From Neobacillus dielmonensis (GTDB lineage Bacteria; Bacillota; Bacilli; Bacillales; Cytobacillaceae), in contig NZ_HG942064.1 of the NCBI RefSeq assembly GCF_000612665.1, forward strand, positions 1 through 64,000: 64,000 nt of DNA, in the 5' to 3' direction. Made by a program: the position numbers and the translations under genes. The first letter of the stretch is position 1; each line of letters opens with the position of its first letter. The notes beneath the pieces were generated by a model that did not search any database, had not been told where the DNA came from, and was given only the letters and a program-made list of their open reading frames with translations. Below are positions 52,801 through 61,044 of this stretch, one piece after another.

Positions 52801-53431
52801 CAGAACCAGGCGTTGCCGGCTGTGCTGCTGGGCCAAGCTTCACCATTTTGTTGGTCCCATCTTTAGGGTATTGATAAAATACCCCGTTATTGGCTTCGGC
52901 GTCATTCGAAGCATCGTTGAAATCAGCTGCCGCAATTTCATGACCAGATTTTGTCGCGATAACAATCGTCCGCATTCGGTCATTATTCAACGATTCGCCT
53001 TCAATCTTTTGAAGATTCACTCCTTCTTCTAAGAGGGACCCATAGTTCGCATTAAAATCGGCTGCGGTAAGCTCCAGATTTTCCGGGTTCCCAATCCAAA
53101 AGACAAAGGGTTTCCCTGGTTCGATGATCAGATTTTCTGGCAGGGGCCAAACCTTATCATCAACATTTTCCGGATACCGGTAAAGAAGGTTATAATCTTT
53201 TAAATGAATGATTTGATTAGTAGGATTGTAAATTTCCACAAATTCATATCCATCACTACCATTCACAGGTGTGGATTCAGCAACGATTTCGGTAATCAAT
53301 AGATGTGGAATCTCGTTTCCTTCCCCATGGACCGTTACTAGGTTTTGAGGATAGGGCAAGACAACACTTGCCAGAACAAAGACGGAAAGTACAACAATCA
53401 TAAATCGCGACCGCAACTGATAAAGCTTCAT
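49877..53431 (-). CDS. Secreted lamin-tail/metallophosphoesterase multidomain protein
   Basis: 1184 residues. Signal peptide about 1-36. A lamin-tail (LTD) domain covers about 40-160 (LLITEIVAES; YEFVEIYNPTNQIIHLKDYN). Several Ig-like modules follow (about 220-800). The metallophosphoesterase domain lies at about 822-1090: DTQYN (usually DxH), HTGDIVNR, GNHDMG, NFHKYLH, SGHYTG (usually GHxH). The C-terminus is an FN3-like module (about 1100-1184; GLKGGQTYYWYAVAEDRYDG). No LPXTG or S-layer domain. Probably an extracellular phosphodiesterase or phosphomonoesterase that supplies the transporter encoded upstream. Separated from the binding-protein gene by a hairpin that may lower expression. Confidence 0.8.
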   Translation of the reverse strand: MKLYQLRSRFMIVVLSVFVLASVVLPYPQNLVTVHGEGNEIPHLLITEIVAESTPVNGSDGYEFVEIYNPTNQIIHLKDYNLLYRYPENVDDKVWPLPENLIIEPGKPFVFWIGNPENLELTAADFNANYGSLLEEGVNLQKIEGESLNNDRMRTIVIATKSGHEIAAADFNDASNDAEANNGVFYQYPKDGTNKMVKLGPAAQPATPGSVGSNQVPPKLIPFEQDRTPKLENPTQKIQNHPENGVEFVVGSKNGKMIKNLVLYYKIDDDQNYTEVPFDYSEEDSLYHYRINDLARVLGSKQIQYYMAASNNEFSVTSETYQTEIRRDNQPFLNVTDQQMISGSQFIKGAARDLQPDEIQLSIDGVPVEGYPTIGDTAYFLFQGDAMDKGYNNSVTMGKEMLFLMNEAPSGLINVPLSKGLTAGANKVEIRSGDYHKTYYADDVPEGKLNTFIVKDFRLLLGDGTILRDSNYPNPSKEYRIGGTNPPLREFSFNIPQEKMDAIGYQWDTSQVTDGEHVIKVETKDGKSAESTITVDNHGPIIETNIEAGKQYKGDFTIQAQFTEKLSGIQNKTVLLDGEPIEVPYKTSSAKLTSGDHFLQIRTVDGAGNKSEQAISFTTVEETPVISEIQSPVDGTVVTNQNVGLNVKVSDPTNDEMDVTFYQGEQYQVTNREQVKVFVGETASAPAQKLVPEGERELTQEEYEKILNGDQDVFTSESNQFPYLRLEAAIDSHVDKRDKIQLHWEGKTLNGHRLTLMAWNHQKHAWTVIDDTMTQKGDLSTLTGDVPIQDYVLGDKVNFMIQDQDYVNVPSFKSFSLSKANDYTFAWITDTQYNVEASPHILKSQIDWIKDNIDDRDIKYVIHTGDIVNRTFEETQWKLADEYLRTFDLYNIPYGVLAGNHDMGQGYILNFDYSNFYKYFGQARFEGKSYYGGSYKNNRGHYDLISANGKDYIMVYMGWGDGDPNPNWLKEDIEWMNQVLAAYPNRTAILNFHKYLHSNGQLEPANGKQIFDEVVVPNKNVAMVLSGHYTGSGILTSAIDDNGDKIPDRNVYQILSDYQGAADGGSGYMKLLQFNPEGNKVNVQTYSPYLDDYDPNHVLPGKGEYTLDLDLTPTTKQVATDSINIRVYKNKKIGSVKHVKSGQNAEFQWKGLKGGQTYYWYAVAEDRYDGWVMTDLQSFTTASE

Positions 53432-53468
53432 AACATCCTCCTATGGTTTTCCTAGTTCAAGTTTTTGA

Positions 53469-53520
53469 AAAAATATAGGAAATCTTAAAATAGAATGAGT
53501 GTCCTATCTAAGATTTCCTA
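53469..53520 (-). terminator. Partial terminator between binding protein and metallophosphoesterase genes
   Basis: Minus strand TAGGAAATCTTA (53520-53509) pairs with TAAGATTTCCTA (53487-53476), 21-nt loop, followed by TATTTTTTC. Read-through would explain lower expression of the downstream gene than of the abundant binding protein. Confidence 0.6.
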
Positions 53521-53545
53521 AACCATTCTTGCCTCATTTAATTGT

Positions 53546-55186
53546 CTATTTTTTAGAATTCTTCATGTACGTGTTATAGGCATCCTGATAAACTTTCTTA
53601 TACTCTTTCAATCCCATTTTATTCAGGGTTTCGACATATTGATCCCAATCTTTGTCAATATCACTTGAACCGGTAATCCATTTTGCGGCCATTTCATCGG
53701 TATATTGCATGATATCCGTTTCGTATTGACCGATTTGATTATATTGGTCATTTGTGAATAACACCTGCGGATAAATCCATTTTTTCAGGTTCGGCTTTTG
53801 CAGCTTAAACCATTCATCACTATCCGGATCCAAATGGCCTGCCTTCAGATTGGATAAATCCATCATATCCCGCATCGCCTGCGTCACGGCATATGGGAAA
53901 CTGTTATATGGAGTTTCTTTTACACGCCATTCTCCCGCCGTCACGCCTTCCGGTTCAGGAACAATTTCAACTTTTCCGTTATCCAGTTTCTTGATTCGGT
54001 TCGGACCTTCACGGAGCTTTAACGACATATCAGGATCATATGCCTTGTCTACCCAGCGAATCGTAGCGGCAGGGTATTTATTGACCTTCGTGATTGCGAA
54101 TATGGCAGGATCAAGTACCGGATTCAAATAGCCTCTGGCCTGGTCTCCTTTTGGACCTTTCAGCGCTGTAATCGGAGAGTCATAATCCCACTTGTACGCC
54201 GTATTGGTAATTTGGTCCGGGCTCCATGCGAAGAAAGCCCCGGCAGTTGCTTTTTCTCCGGATGACAATTTGGAAATTAACGCTGACTCATCGAGGGAGA
54301 AAACCTCCTGATCGATTAGTCCTTCTTGGTAAAGTGACCCGAGATATTTGATGACTTCCTTATATTCAGGGGAAGTTCTGACGAATTCCACCTTTTTATC
54401 TTTCACGAGGAATGTTTCGTCAAGGGTACCAAATGACCCGAACAAGAAGCCAAAACCATGCAGGCTGTCACCATAAATCCCTGTCAGAGGAATTTCATCT
54501 TTCTTTCCATTTCCATTCATATCTTGAGCTTTAAAAGCCTCAAGGGCGGCTTTGAATTCATCCGTTGTTTTTGGCATATCCATGCCGATCTGCTCCAGCC
54601 ACTTCTTGTTAATCCATAAAGTATTCCCGCTTGCCCGCTTATACTCTTGCATATTGGCTTGCGGAAGCGCGTAAATATGTCCATCCGGTGCTGTAATTCC
54701 TGCCCTTACCTCAGGATTTTCATCTAAATACTTTGTAAGATTTGGAGCATACTTGTCAATCAAATCCTCGAGCGGAATAAAAATCCCCTGTGATCCGCCT
54801 TTGATGACATCAGCTGGACGAAGTTTCAGGATGACGTCTGGAAGGTCGCTGCTTGCCAGCATCAAGTTTCTTTTTTCTGCCCAATCAGAACCAGGACTAA
54901 GCTTCCAATCAATATTGACATTCGTATCCTTATTGATTTCTTTAAACGTCTCAAGGCTGTTCCAATCGGAACCCGTTCTGGCATCGTAGCTGCCTGCAAT
55001 CGTCAGTGTAATCGGTTTGTCTACAATTGGCAGGCCTGTTGCATTCACATTATCCTTAGACGCTTTGTCACCACCTGCTTTGTCGCCGCTTGCTTTTTCA
55101 TTTCCCCCACTTTTACACCCAGCCAAAGCTAGTGTAATGGTCAATAGCATTACCAGCATAAAAACAAGGCTTTTTTTCTTTTTCAT
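53546..55186 (-). CDS. LplA-type sugar ABC transporter binding lipoprotein
   Basis: 546 residues. Lipoprotein signal with lipobox LAGC at about residue 21-24, then a Lys/Gly/Asp-rich linker. LplA/YtcQ-type large solute-binding protein: NVNIDWKLSPGSDWAEKRNL, LASSDLPDVILK, IPLEDLIDKYAPNLTKYLDE, NTLWINKKWLEQIGMDMPKT and a DMNGNGKKDEIPLTG calcium-like loop. These bind oligosaccharides. Ligand unknown; the phosphoesterase neighbours suggest a phosphorylated or phosphodiester glycan. Confidence 0.85.
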   Translation of the reverse strand: MKKKKSLVFMLVMLLTITLALAGCKSGGNEKASGDKAGGDKASKDNVNATGLPIVDKPITLTIAGSYDARTGSDWNSLETFKEINKDTNVNIDWKLSPGSDWAEKRNLMLASSDLPDVILKLRPADVIKGGSQGIFIPLEDLIDKYAPNLTKYLDENPEVRAGITAPDGHIYALPQANMQEYKRASGNTLWINKKWLEQIGMDMPKTTDEFKAALEAFKAQDMNGNGKKDEIPLTGIYGDSLHGFGFLFGSFGTLDETFLVKDKKVEFVRTSPEYKEVIKYLGSLYQEGLIDQEVFSLDESALISKLSSGEKATAGAFFAWSPDQITNTAYKWDYDSPITALKGPKGDQARGYLNPVLDPAIFAITKVNKYPAATIRWVDKAYDPDMSLKLREGPNRIKKLDNGKVEIVPEPEGVTAGEWRVKETPYNSFPYAVTQAMRDMMDLSNLKAGHLDPDSDEWFKLQKPNLKKWIYPQVLFTNDQYNQIGQYETDIMQYTDEMAAKWITGSSDIDKDWDQYVETLNKMGLKEYKKVYQDAYNTYMKNSKK

Positions 55187-55220
55187 CTCTTTTCCTCCCC
55201 TTTTTGTGGAATCTACCAGA

Positions 55221-56129
55221 TTACCCTTTTATAGAACCAATCATGACTCCCTTTACAAAGTACCGCTGTAAAAATGGATATAAAATTAACACAGGAATAC
55301 TAGATACAATAATTAATGAGTATTTAATCAGCTCTTTATATTGCTGCTGTTCGGCAATAACATCCGGGTCAATCGCACCATCTGTTACTTGTGCCGCATC
55401 TCGGCTTGCGACCAGAATACTCCGTAAGATCAGTTGCAGCGGGTATAACGCTTGATCCTGCAAATAGATAAGTGCCGGAAAATAGGAGTTCCATTCACCC
55501 ACCGCGGTAAACAAAGCCATGACCGCAATGATTGGCATTGAAAGCGGAAGTACAATACTGAAGAAGAATCTTGTTGTGGAACAGCCATCTATTTTAGCGG
55601 CTTCTAGCAATTCATCTGGGATGCTCGTTTGAAAAAAGGTCCTCGTGACAATCAAATTATAAGCAGAGACTGCTGAGGGAATCACCACAGCCCATATCGT
55701 GTTCATCATATGCAGCTGTTGAATAAGTAAATAAGATGGAATTAAGCCGCCGCTAAAAAACATTGTAAAGACAATCGCAAACATGAAGAAGTTTCGGCCG
55801 ACTAATTCCTTTCGTGACAAGGCATATCCAGCGGAGATGGTGAGCGAAACCCCGATCGCAACCGAAAGAACTACGTATAGCAGTGAATTTCGATAGCCCC
55901 TCCACACATCCTTATTCTCTAGTAAAATTTCATACCCTTTCAGTGTAAAACCTTTTGGCCAAAACACTACTTTTCCAGCGGTTACCGCCAAAGGATCACT
56001 TATGGAAGAGATAATAATTAAATATAGCGGGTAAAGCACAATTAAAAGAATAATCGTAAGAATCCCATAATTAAAAAAGTCAAAGAGTTTGTCGTTTTTA
56101 GTCCTTGCTACTCTAGCTAAATTCGTCAC
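55221..56129 (-). CDS. ABC transporter permease, LplC/YtcP type
   Basis: 302 residues, six membrane segments. EAA loop: PDELLEAAKIDGCSTTRFFF then SIVLPLSMPIIAVMALF; ends LQRYFVKGVMIGSIKG, the standard C-terminus of LplC/YtcP proteins. Partner of the permease encoded 11 bp upstream. Confidence 0.9.
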   Translation of the reverse strand: MTNLARVARTKNDKLFDFFNYGILTIILLIVLYPLYLIIISSISDPLAVTAGKVVFWPKGFTLKGYEILLENKDVWRGYRNSLLYVVLSVAIGVSLTISAGYALSRKELVGRNFFMFAIVFTMFFSGGLIPSYLLIQQLHMMNTIWAVVIPSAVSAYNLIVTRTFFQTSIPDELLEAAKIDGCSTTRFFFSIVLPLSMPIIAVMALFTAVGEWNSYFPALIYLQDQALYPLQLILRSILVASRDAAQVTDGAIDPDVIAEQQQYKELIKYSLIIVSSIPVLILYPFLQRYFVKGVMIGSIKG

Positions 56130-56140
56130 CCCTTCACCCC

Positions 56141-57127
56141 CTAGAACAGACTTTGTTGTTTCATCTTTTTGGCAAATTGATTCATCATAATTAACAGGAT
56201 AAAGTTAATGGCGTTTTCAAAAAGACCAATGGCTGCGGCATAGCTAAACTGTGAATTCAAGATACCTGACTTATAAACATACGTTTGAATGACTTCCGAT
56301 GAGCCGATATTCAAGTCGTTTTGCATTAATAGGATTTTTTGATAGCCCAATGTGACAAAGTGCCCGATTTGTAAAATCCACATAATCATGATGACTGGCA
56401 TGATACCTGGTAAATCGATATGCAATACTCGCTGAAATTTACTAGCTCCATCGACAATGGCTGCTTCATGCAGGTTGGGATCAATAGAGGTAAGTGCGGC
56501 GATATAAATGATGGCGCTCCATCCAGTGGTCTGCCAAATCTCCGACCCTACATATACTGATTTAAACCATGACTCGCTTCCCATAAAATAAATCGGTTCT
56601 CCACCAAACAATTGAATGAAATTATTAACAAACCCACTGGATGGAGATAAGAAGAGCAAAATCATCCCCACAAGAACGACTACCGAAATAAAATGGGGAG
56701 CATATGTGACCGTTTGTACCAATTTCTTGAACCTGGTGTGGGTCACTTGATTCAGCATTAAGGCAAAGATGATCGGTAACGGAAAAGCAAAAATGAGTTG
56801 ATACGTGTTAATTAATAGTGAATTTTTTAATAGATCCCAAAATTTGTAGGATTGGAAAAACCTCTGGAAGTGATCGAAACCTACCCAGGGACTGCCCCAA
56901 ATACCATCGACCGCGATAAAATCCTTAAAGGCAATTTGCAAGCCGTACATCGGAACATATTTAAAGATGACAAAGTAGAGCAATGTTGGTAGAAGAAATA
57001 GATATAACTCCCAGCTTTTCCCCATCTTTTTAAAAATAGCCAGAGGATTCCTTTTTGTATGCGCTTTAATTTCGGGGTGGGAAGGCGTCTGGATTTCTTG
57101 CACGGGCTGTGCTTTTTCTAAATTCAT
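56141..57127 (-). CDS. ABC transporter permease, LplB/YteP type
   Basis: 328 residues. After a cytosolic N-terminus of about 40 residues, LLPTLLYFVIFKYVPMYGLQ and IAFKDF mark the LplB/YteP family. EAA loop: HEAAIVDGASKFQRVLHIDL then PGIMPVIMIMW. No ATPase gene is in the locus; a shared MsmX-like ATPase is expected. Confidence 0.9.
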   Translation of the reverse strand: MNLEKAQPVQEIQTPSHPEIKAHTKRNPLAIFKKMGKSWELYLFLLPTLLYFVIFKYVPMYGLQIAFKDFIAVDGIWGSPWVGFDHFQRFFQSYKFWDLLKNSLLINTYQLIFAFPLPIIFALMLNQVTHTRFKKLVQTVTYAPHFISVVVLVGMILLFLSPSSGFVNNFIQLFGGEPIYFMGSESWFKSVYVGSEIWQTTGWSAIIYIAALTSIDPNLHEAAIVDGASKFQRVLHIDLPGIMPVIMIMWILQIGHFVTLGYQKILLMQNDLNIGSSEVIQTYVYKSGILNSQFSYAAAIGLFENAINFILLIMMNQFAKKMKQQSLF

Positions 57128-57183
57128 ATTTTCCCCTCTTTACTCATAAATTGTGTCCTCTATCTACTATATTTGGAGATGCT

Positions 57184-58068
57184 TCATGATGGATGAGAGG
57201 TCATTTTCTCGGTTGTGTTTGCACCTGGCCTGTTGTTTAAGGTGTCTAGAACTAATCCATCGTAAGCACATCTTACCCCCATTTTTCCGAGGATTTCACT
57301 CATTTCATCATGTGATGGGCAATGCTTATGGGTAAAATGAGTGGCACAGATGGCGGTTTGATCGGTAATGGCATTCAATGCTTTCATCTTATTAATCATG
57401 TATTCAACACCGTCTATACTTAAATGGCGTGTCTGTCCCGCTTTGAAACTGGTATTGGTTCCTACGGTACATTCAATAATTAATTGGTCCAGTTGGAGAT
57501 TCTCTAGATGCGGCCATACTTCATCTTTGTAAACGGCTGTATCGGAAGCGATGAGGACTTTGGATGTGCCATCATCGATAAGATAAGTGACCGCATCACC
57601 CACCGTAGGATAGTGGGTGGCTTTAAGGGCTTTGACTTGATAGGGAGGTAAATCAATACTGTCAAATGGTAAAACGGGAATCCTCCTAATCCCCAATGAG
57701 GAATCACTAACACCCGTTTGATTTAATAATTCCATTACAGATGGCGGAGCGACAAAGTCCATTTGCGGCGGTTTTTCCCGCCCTGGAAACCCTTGTTTCC
57801 GAACGACTAAACTCGCAGCATCATAATGGTCCCGATGGCTGTGGGTCACTAAGGTATATTTAACATTCATGAGATGGACGTCATGCATGGAACAAGCCAC
57901 TAGCAAATCAGGTCCGATATCTACTAATAAATCATCATTAATCAGGTAACAGCACCGTTTTCTTACATCAGGCCCACGGTGTGTTCGGGCATGGGTGCAT
58001 CTTGGACAGTCACAATACGGAGAAGGTATTTGATCGGCGGCGGCTGTTCCTAAAAAGGTAATTTTCAT
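57184..58068 (-). CDS. PhnP-like metallo-beta-lactamase-fold phosphodiesterase
   Basis: 294 residues. Metallo-beta-lactamase motif THSHRDHYD with downstream SDTAVYKD (Asp) and ATHFTHKHCPS (His). The N-terminal Cys set CDCPRCTHAR matches the structural zinc site of PhnP, which hydrolyses 5-phosphoribosyl 1,2-cyclic phosphate. Here there are no phn genes, so the substrate is probably another cyclic phosphate or phosphodiester. It sits between the histidine phosphatase and permease genes in one operon. No signal peptide. Confidence 0.75.
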   Translation of the reverse strand: MKITFLGTAAADQIPSPYCDCPRCTHARTHRGPDVRKRCCYLINDDLLVDIGPDLLVACSMHDVHLMNVKYTLVTHSHRDHYDAASLVVRKQGFPGREKPPQMDFVAPPSVMELLNQTGVSDSSLGIRRIPVLPFDSIDLPPYQVKALKATHYPTVGDAVTYLIDDGTSKVLIASDTAVYKDEVWPHLENLQLDQLIIECTVGTNTSFKAGQTRHLSIDGVEYMINKMKALNAITDQTAICATHFTHKHCPSHDEMSEILGKMGVRCAYDGLVLDTLNNRPGANTTEKMTSHPS

Positions 58069-58140
58069 TCTTTATTCCCCCTTGTTCACCAATTTTGATA
58101 GATACATAGGCTAGTTGCTTATAAAAGAAGATGAACCAGT

Positions 58141-58734
58141 TTAATTGGTTATTTCTTCAGTCTTCAGATGGCTAGTACTGTTATACAGAAGGTATTCCCA
58201 GCCGTTGTTCTTACTTCTAATGATGGTTATAGAGGTATTATCTAATGCATCTTTTTCGTTTGTTTCATTTGGACATAGCTCATATAGCATATGAATCAGA
58301 AAGAAACCGTGAGTAACCACTAAGATTTTTTTGTCAGGATAACGTTGGTATAAATCCTCAACGAATTGTCTGCCTCTTTCCCTTAAGGATTGGTAACTCT
58401 CCTGCCAAAGATTGAGGCTTCTCCAATCCTTCCCCCAAATTTGGATTCTTTCCTCCTCGATGGTCCCTTCGATCTCGCCCCTGTTTCTTTCTCTTAATCT
58501 CTCATCATATAGGATGGGCAATCCTATACGGGATGAGATGATTTCAGCCGTTTGTTTTGCTCGCAATAAATCGCTCGAAAGTAACAAATCCCATTCTTCC
58601 TTGGCAAGCCGCTCCGCAACTGCTCTCGCCTGTTTGAAGCCTGTTTCGTTTAAAGGATTATGTGAATGGCCTTGTGCCCGCTTCTCAATATTCCAATCTG
58701 TATTTCCATGTCTAACAAACGCGATGGTCGTCAT
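58141..58734 (-). CDS. Histidine phosphatase (phosphoglycerate-mutase-like)
   Basis: About 197 residues. Catalytic RHGNTDWN at the N-terminus, LLSSDLLRAKQTAEII, DERLRERNRGEIEG (second catalytic acid region) and VVTHGFFLIHML (second His). A cytosolic phosphomonoesterase. First gene of the Lpl-type transport operon. Start ATG 58734 after AGGAG; a GTG at 58743 overlaps that site. Upstream on the minus strand a TATAAT (about 58780) is present. Confidence 0.8.
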   Translation of the reverse strand: MTTIAFVRHGNTDWNIEKRAQGHSHNPLNETGFKQARAVAERLAKEEWDLLLSSDLLRAKQTAEIISSRIGLPILYDERLRERNRGEIEGTIEEERIQIWGKDWRSLNLWQESYQSLRERGRQFVEDLYQRYPDKKILVVTHGFFLIHMLYELCPNETNEKDALDNTSITIIRSKNNGWEYLLYNSTSHLKTEEITN

Positions 58735-58743
58735 TGCTCTCAC

Positions 58744-59100
58744 TCCTGTAGCTAAATTGTCTTACCTTTAGTCACTCATTATAGGACTAATAGTTCGATT
58801 TTTTTGAAAATTATAATTATATTGGTTTAAATTATAAGGAGCCAAATAGTAAATGACCATGCAGATTTAAAACAATTCACATATACTTTATTTCTGCTTA
58901 ATCAAGAAAACAGGAAAATAGAGCTAGTCCAAATCTGGCATTCTACTGTGAAAATATAACAATTCACTTTTTCCCTTTCATATGTATTCATCCTCTTTCA
59001 GAAGACCGCCTACATGAAACAGGATAAGGGATGAGTTTGAATCTCGTATTAATATAATATAAATTTTTCGTAAAATTACTTTTAGGAAAATAGGAGACAA
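58744..59100. other. Gene-free region upstream of the histidine phosphatase operon
   Basis: AT-rich spacer of about 360 bp. It holds a minus-strand -10-like TATAAT near 58780 and no open frame with a ribosome site. No other structure was recognised. Confidence 0.4.
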
Positions 59101-59151
59101 ACAGGGGGGCTGCCAGCAAAAACACTTATCCATAGGATCAAGCACCCCTGT
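59101..59151 (-). terminator. Hairpin after the YesL-like gene
   Basis: Minus strand ACAGGGGTGCT (59151-59141) pairs with AGCCCCCCTGT (59111-59101) with one mismatch, long loop, then TTTGTC. Probable weak terminator 20 bp after the stop at 59172. Confidence 0.5.
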
Positions 59152-59171
59152 GCATGGATTATTTTACGCTC

Positions 59172-59804
59172 CTACTTAGACAATGTTTGGTAAGTGTCTC
59201 CGCTGTAGGCAGAGAATGTGCGATAGGCGCACCACATTAAAACATAGGACGAACCGCTCCCTAGGATAAAGAGGATTAACCCCGGCATCAAATTCTTCAC
59301 GATAAAATACTCAGCAGCCAAGCCTGCTGCCATGAGACAGGTGATAATTGGATGAGAAATCCCAATAATTAAAGACCACTTTAAATAGTGGAGTATCTTA
59401 GTTTCAAAATGAACAAATAGGGGAAAGACATATAATACGATAATAAAATAGATAAAAAATAATCCCAGAATGGCATAGCTTAGGAATTGAAATAGCAGTC
59501 CTTCTTGTAATCTTACATATTGAAGATCGATATAGAGAATATACCCAATGGCAAATAACAAATACCCTAAGATATTTCCTTTCATGAATTCCTTTTTAAA
59601 AGATTTCCAAAATGTTTGAAAAATAGGGACATCCCTCTCCCCTGTGATCCACTTTCTAACAACCGCAAACATGGCGATTGTTGAAGGAAAAGCTCCCAAC
59701 ACCAGTAACCCTGCAATAGAAAAACCAATCCATAGTAAATTCAAACTGACCAATTTCATCATCCATGTACAAAAACGATAGTAACCTGCTGCAAAATTCC
59801 CCAT
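59172..59804 (-). CDS. YesL-family (DUF624) membrane protein
   Basis: 210 residues with about five hydrophobic segments: LNLLWIGFSIAGLLVLGAFP, STIAMFAVVRKWITGERDVP, FWKSFKKEFMKGNILGYLLF and so on. This is the DUF624/YesL pattern; YesL genes accompany Lpl/Yte-type ABC importers and their regulators in Bacillus and Paenibacillus. The biochemical role is not known. Downstream of the AraC gene in the same direction (70 bp gap). Confidence 0.8.
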   Translation of the reverse strand: MGNFAAGYYRFCTWMMKLVSLNLLWIGFSIAGLLVLGAFPSTIAMFAVVRKWITGERDVPIFQTFWKSFKKEFMKGNILGYLLFAIGYILYIDLQYVRLQEGLLFQFLSYAILGLFFIYFIIVLYVFPLFVHFETKILHYLKWSLIIGISHPIITCLMAAGLAAEYFIVKNLMPGLILFILGSGSSYVLMWCAYRTFSAYSGDTYQTLSK

Positions 59805-59874
59805 GAGTTTCTAAGCCCTTCCTTTCCATATGGTAGTTCTCTCTACTTTTAAGCCTTTCACCCCTTGGCAGCCA

Positions 59875-60696
59875 TTAAACTCGGTTTTGCTGTCGGTATT
59901 TAGATGGACTTATTCCCATGTAGCGGGTAAAGACACGGCTTAAATAAAAGCCGTTATCATAACCACAGCGTTCCGCGATTTGGTCCAATGTTAATTCGGA
60001 ATCCAACAGCAGCTTAGCGACTTTCCGAATCCGTACCGACCGGACTAATTCAGAAGGACACATATTAAAAGCTTTCTGAAAACGGCGTGTGAACTGAACC
60101 GGGCTTAAACTAATCAGTTCAGATAATTCACTCATACTAAAGGAAGTATAAGCGTTGCGAATGAGCCAATTCATAGCCCATTTCATTTGCTGATCATCCG
60201 TATGGGTCATGAAGGCTATATCATCATACCTCGGCAGCATCATACTCCAGTCTTCGCACGCTAATTGCCATAAATCATTAAGCATCCATTGTTTTCGAAA
60301 CACACTTCGCTGATCCATTGATAAATGCAGGGTGCGCAAATAAGAAATATTGGACATCAGGCGATTACGATCAGCTGGTTGCGACTTAAATGTTGGCATC
60401 TGGAATTCATTATTAATCTTTTTCAAGGGAACCTCAAAATCAAATGCAATGAAATGGAGAGTCAGCGGAGATAGTGCCTCCCGGTGAAAGGCATATCCGG
60501 GTGGACAAAAGACTAATTCATCGTGTTCTACCGTTCCCGTTTCTTGCCCAATTTGATATTGGAAGCTTCCTGATTCTACGATAAACACCACCCAAGATGA
60601 ATACGTATCACAACTCAATTTAAATCGCTCTTTCTTATCCCAGTAGGCATGGGAAATAAATTGTAGAGTGTTCTCCCATAGGTCTTTTGTTTTCAT
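59875..60696 (-). CDS. AraC-family regulator
   Basis: About 273 residues. N-terminal cupin-like sensor domain (SGSFQYQIGQETGTVEHDEL; VFCPPGYAFHREALSPLTLH), C-terminal two-HTH domain: SMSELSELISLSPVQFTRRF and QKAFNMCPSELVRSVRIRKV, then LTLDQIAERCGYDNGFYLSR and GISPSKYRQQ. Likely controls the transport operon and perhaps the divergent Dpp/Opp-type genes. Start ATG 60696 follows GGAG by 8 nt; an upstream in-frame codon at 60735 is not supported. Confidence 0.85.
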   Translation of the reverse strand: MKTKDLWENTLQFISHAYWDKKERFKLSCDTYSSWVVFIVESGSFQYQIGQETGTVEHDELVFCPPGYAFHREALSPLTLHFIAFDFEVPLKKINNEFQMPTFKSQPADRNRLMSNISYLRTLHLSMDQRSVFRKQWMLNDLWQLACEDWSMMLPRYDDIAFMTHTDDQQMKWAMNWLIRNAYTSFSMSELSELISLSPVQFTRRFQKAFNMCPSELVRSVRIRKVAKLLLDSELTLDQIAERCGYDNGFYLSRVFTRYMGISPSKYRQQNRV

Positions 60697-60735
60697 ATAC
60701 ACAACTCCATATCTAGAGTGAAATAAAGTATACAA

Positions 60736-61044
60736 ATTTATGATCTATAACTGCATGTTGGTTTTCAAGGATATTTTATATAATGAATTGAATTAAAATT
60801 CAGATATCTTTGGACGAAAATTCACACGTGCTTATATTTGCTCATTTATAACAACATATTATCATATATTTCCAATATAATGAACACGAATGAACAAAAA
60901 GATTACTATTTTATGGGGGGTGAAAATCTATTTTGGTAGATTGAATATTCAAACGACTTTGGTAACAATTGACAGCACTCTCTAATTTGTTTGTTAGTTT
61001 ACTTGCTTTAGTGGTTGTCAGAGTAATTCGAAGGGAGCAGTACT
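60736..61044 (+). promoter_or_regulatory. Divergent intergenic region with possible promoter
   Basis: AT-rich. A perfect TTGACA lies at 60969-60974 with a poor -10 (TGTTAG, 60992-60997) 17 bp away. A TATAAT at 60876-60881 has no good -35. A tiny frame (ATGGGGGGTGAAAATC at about 60914) has 8 codons. No longer gene is seen. Confidence 0.4.
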
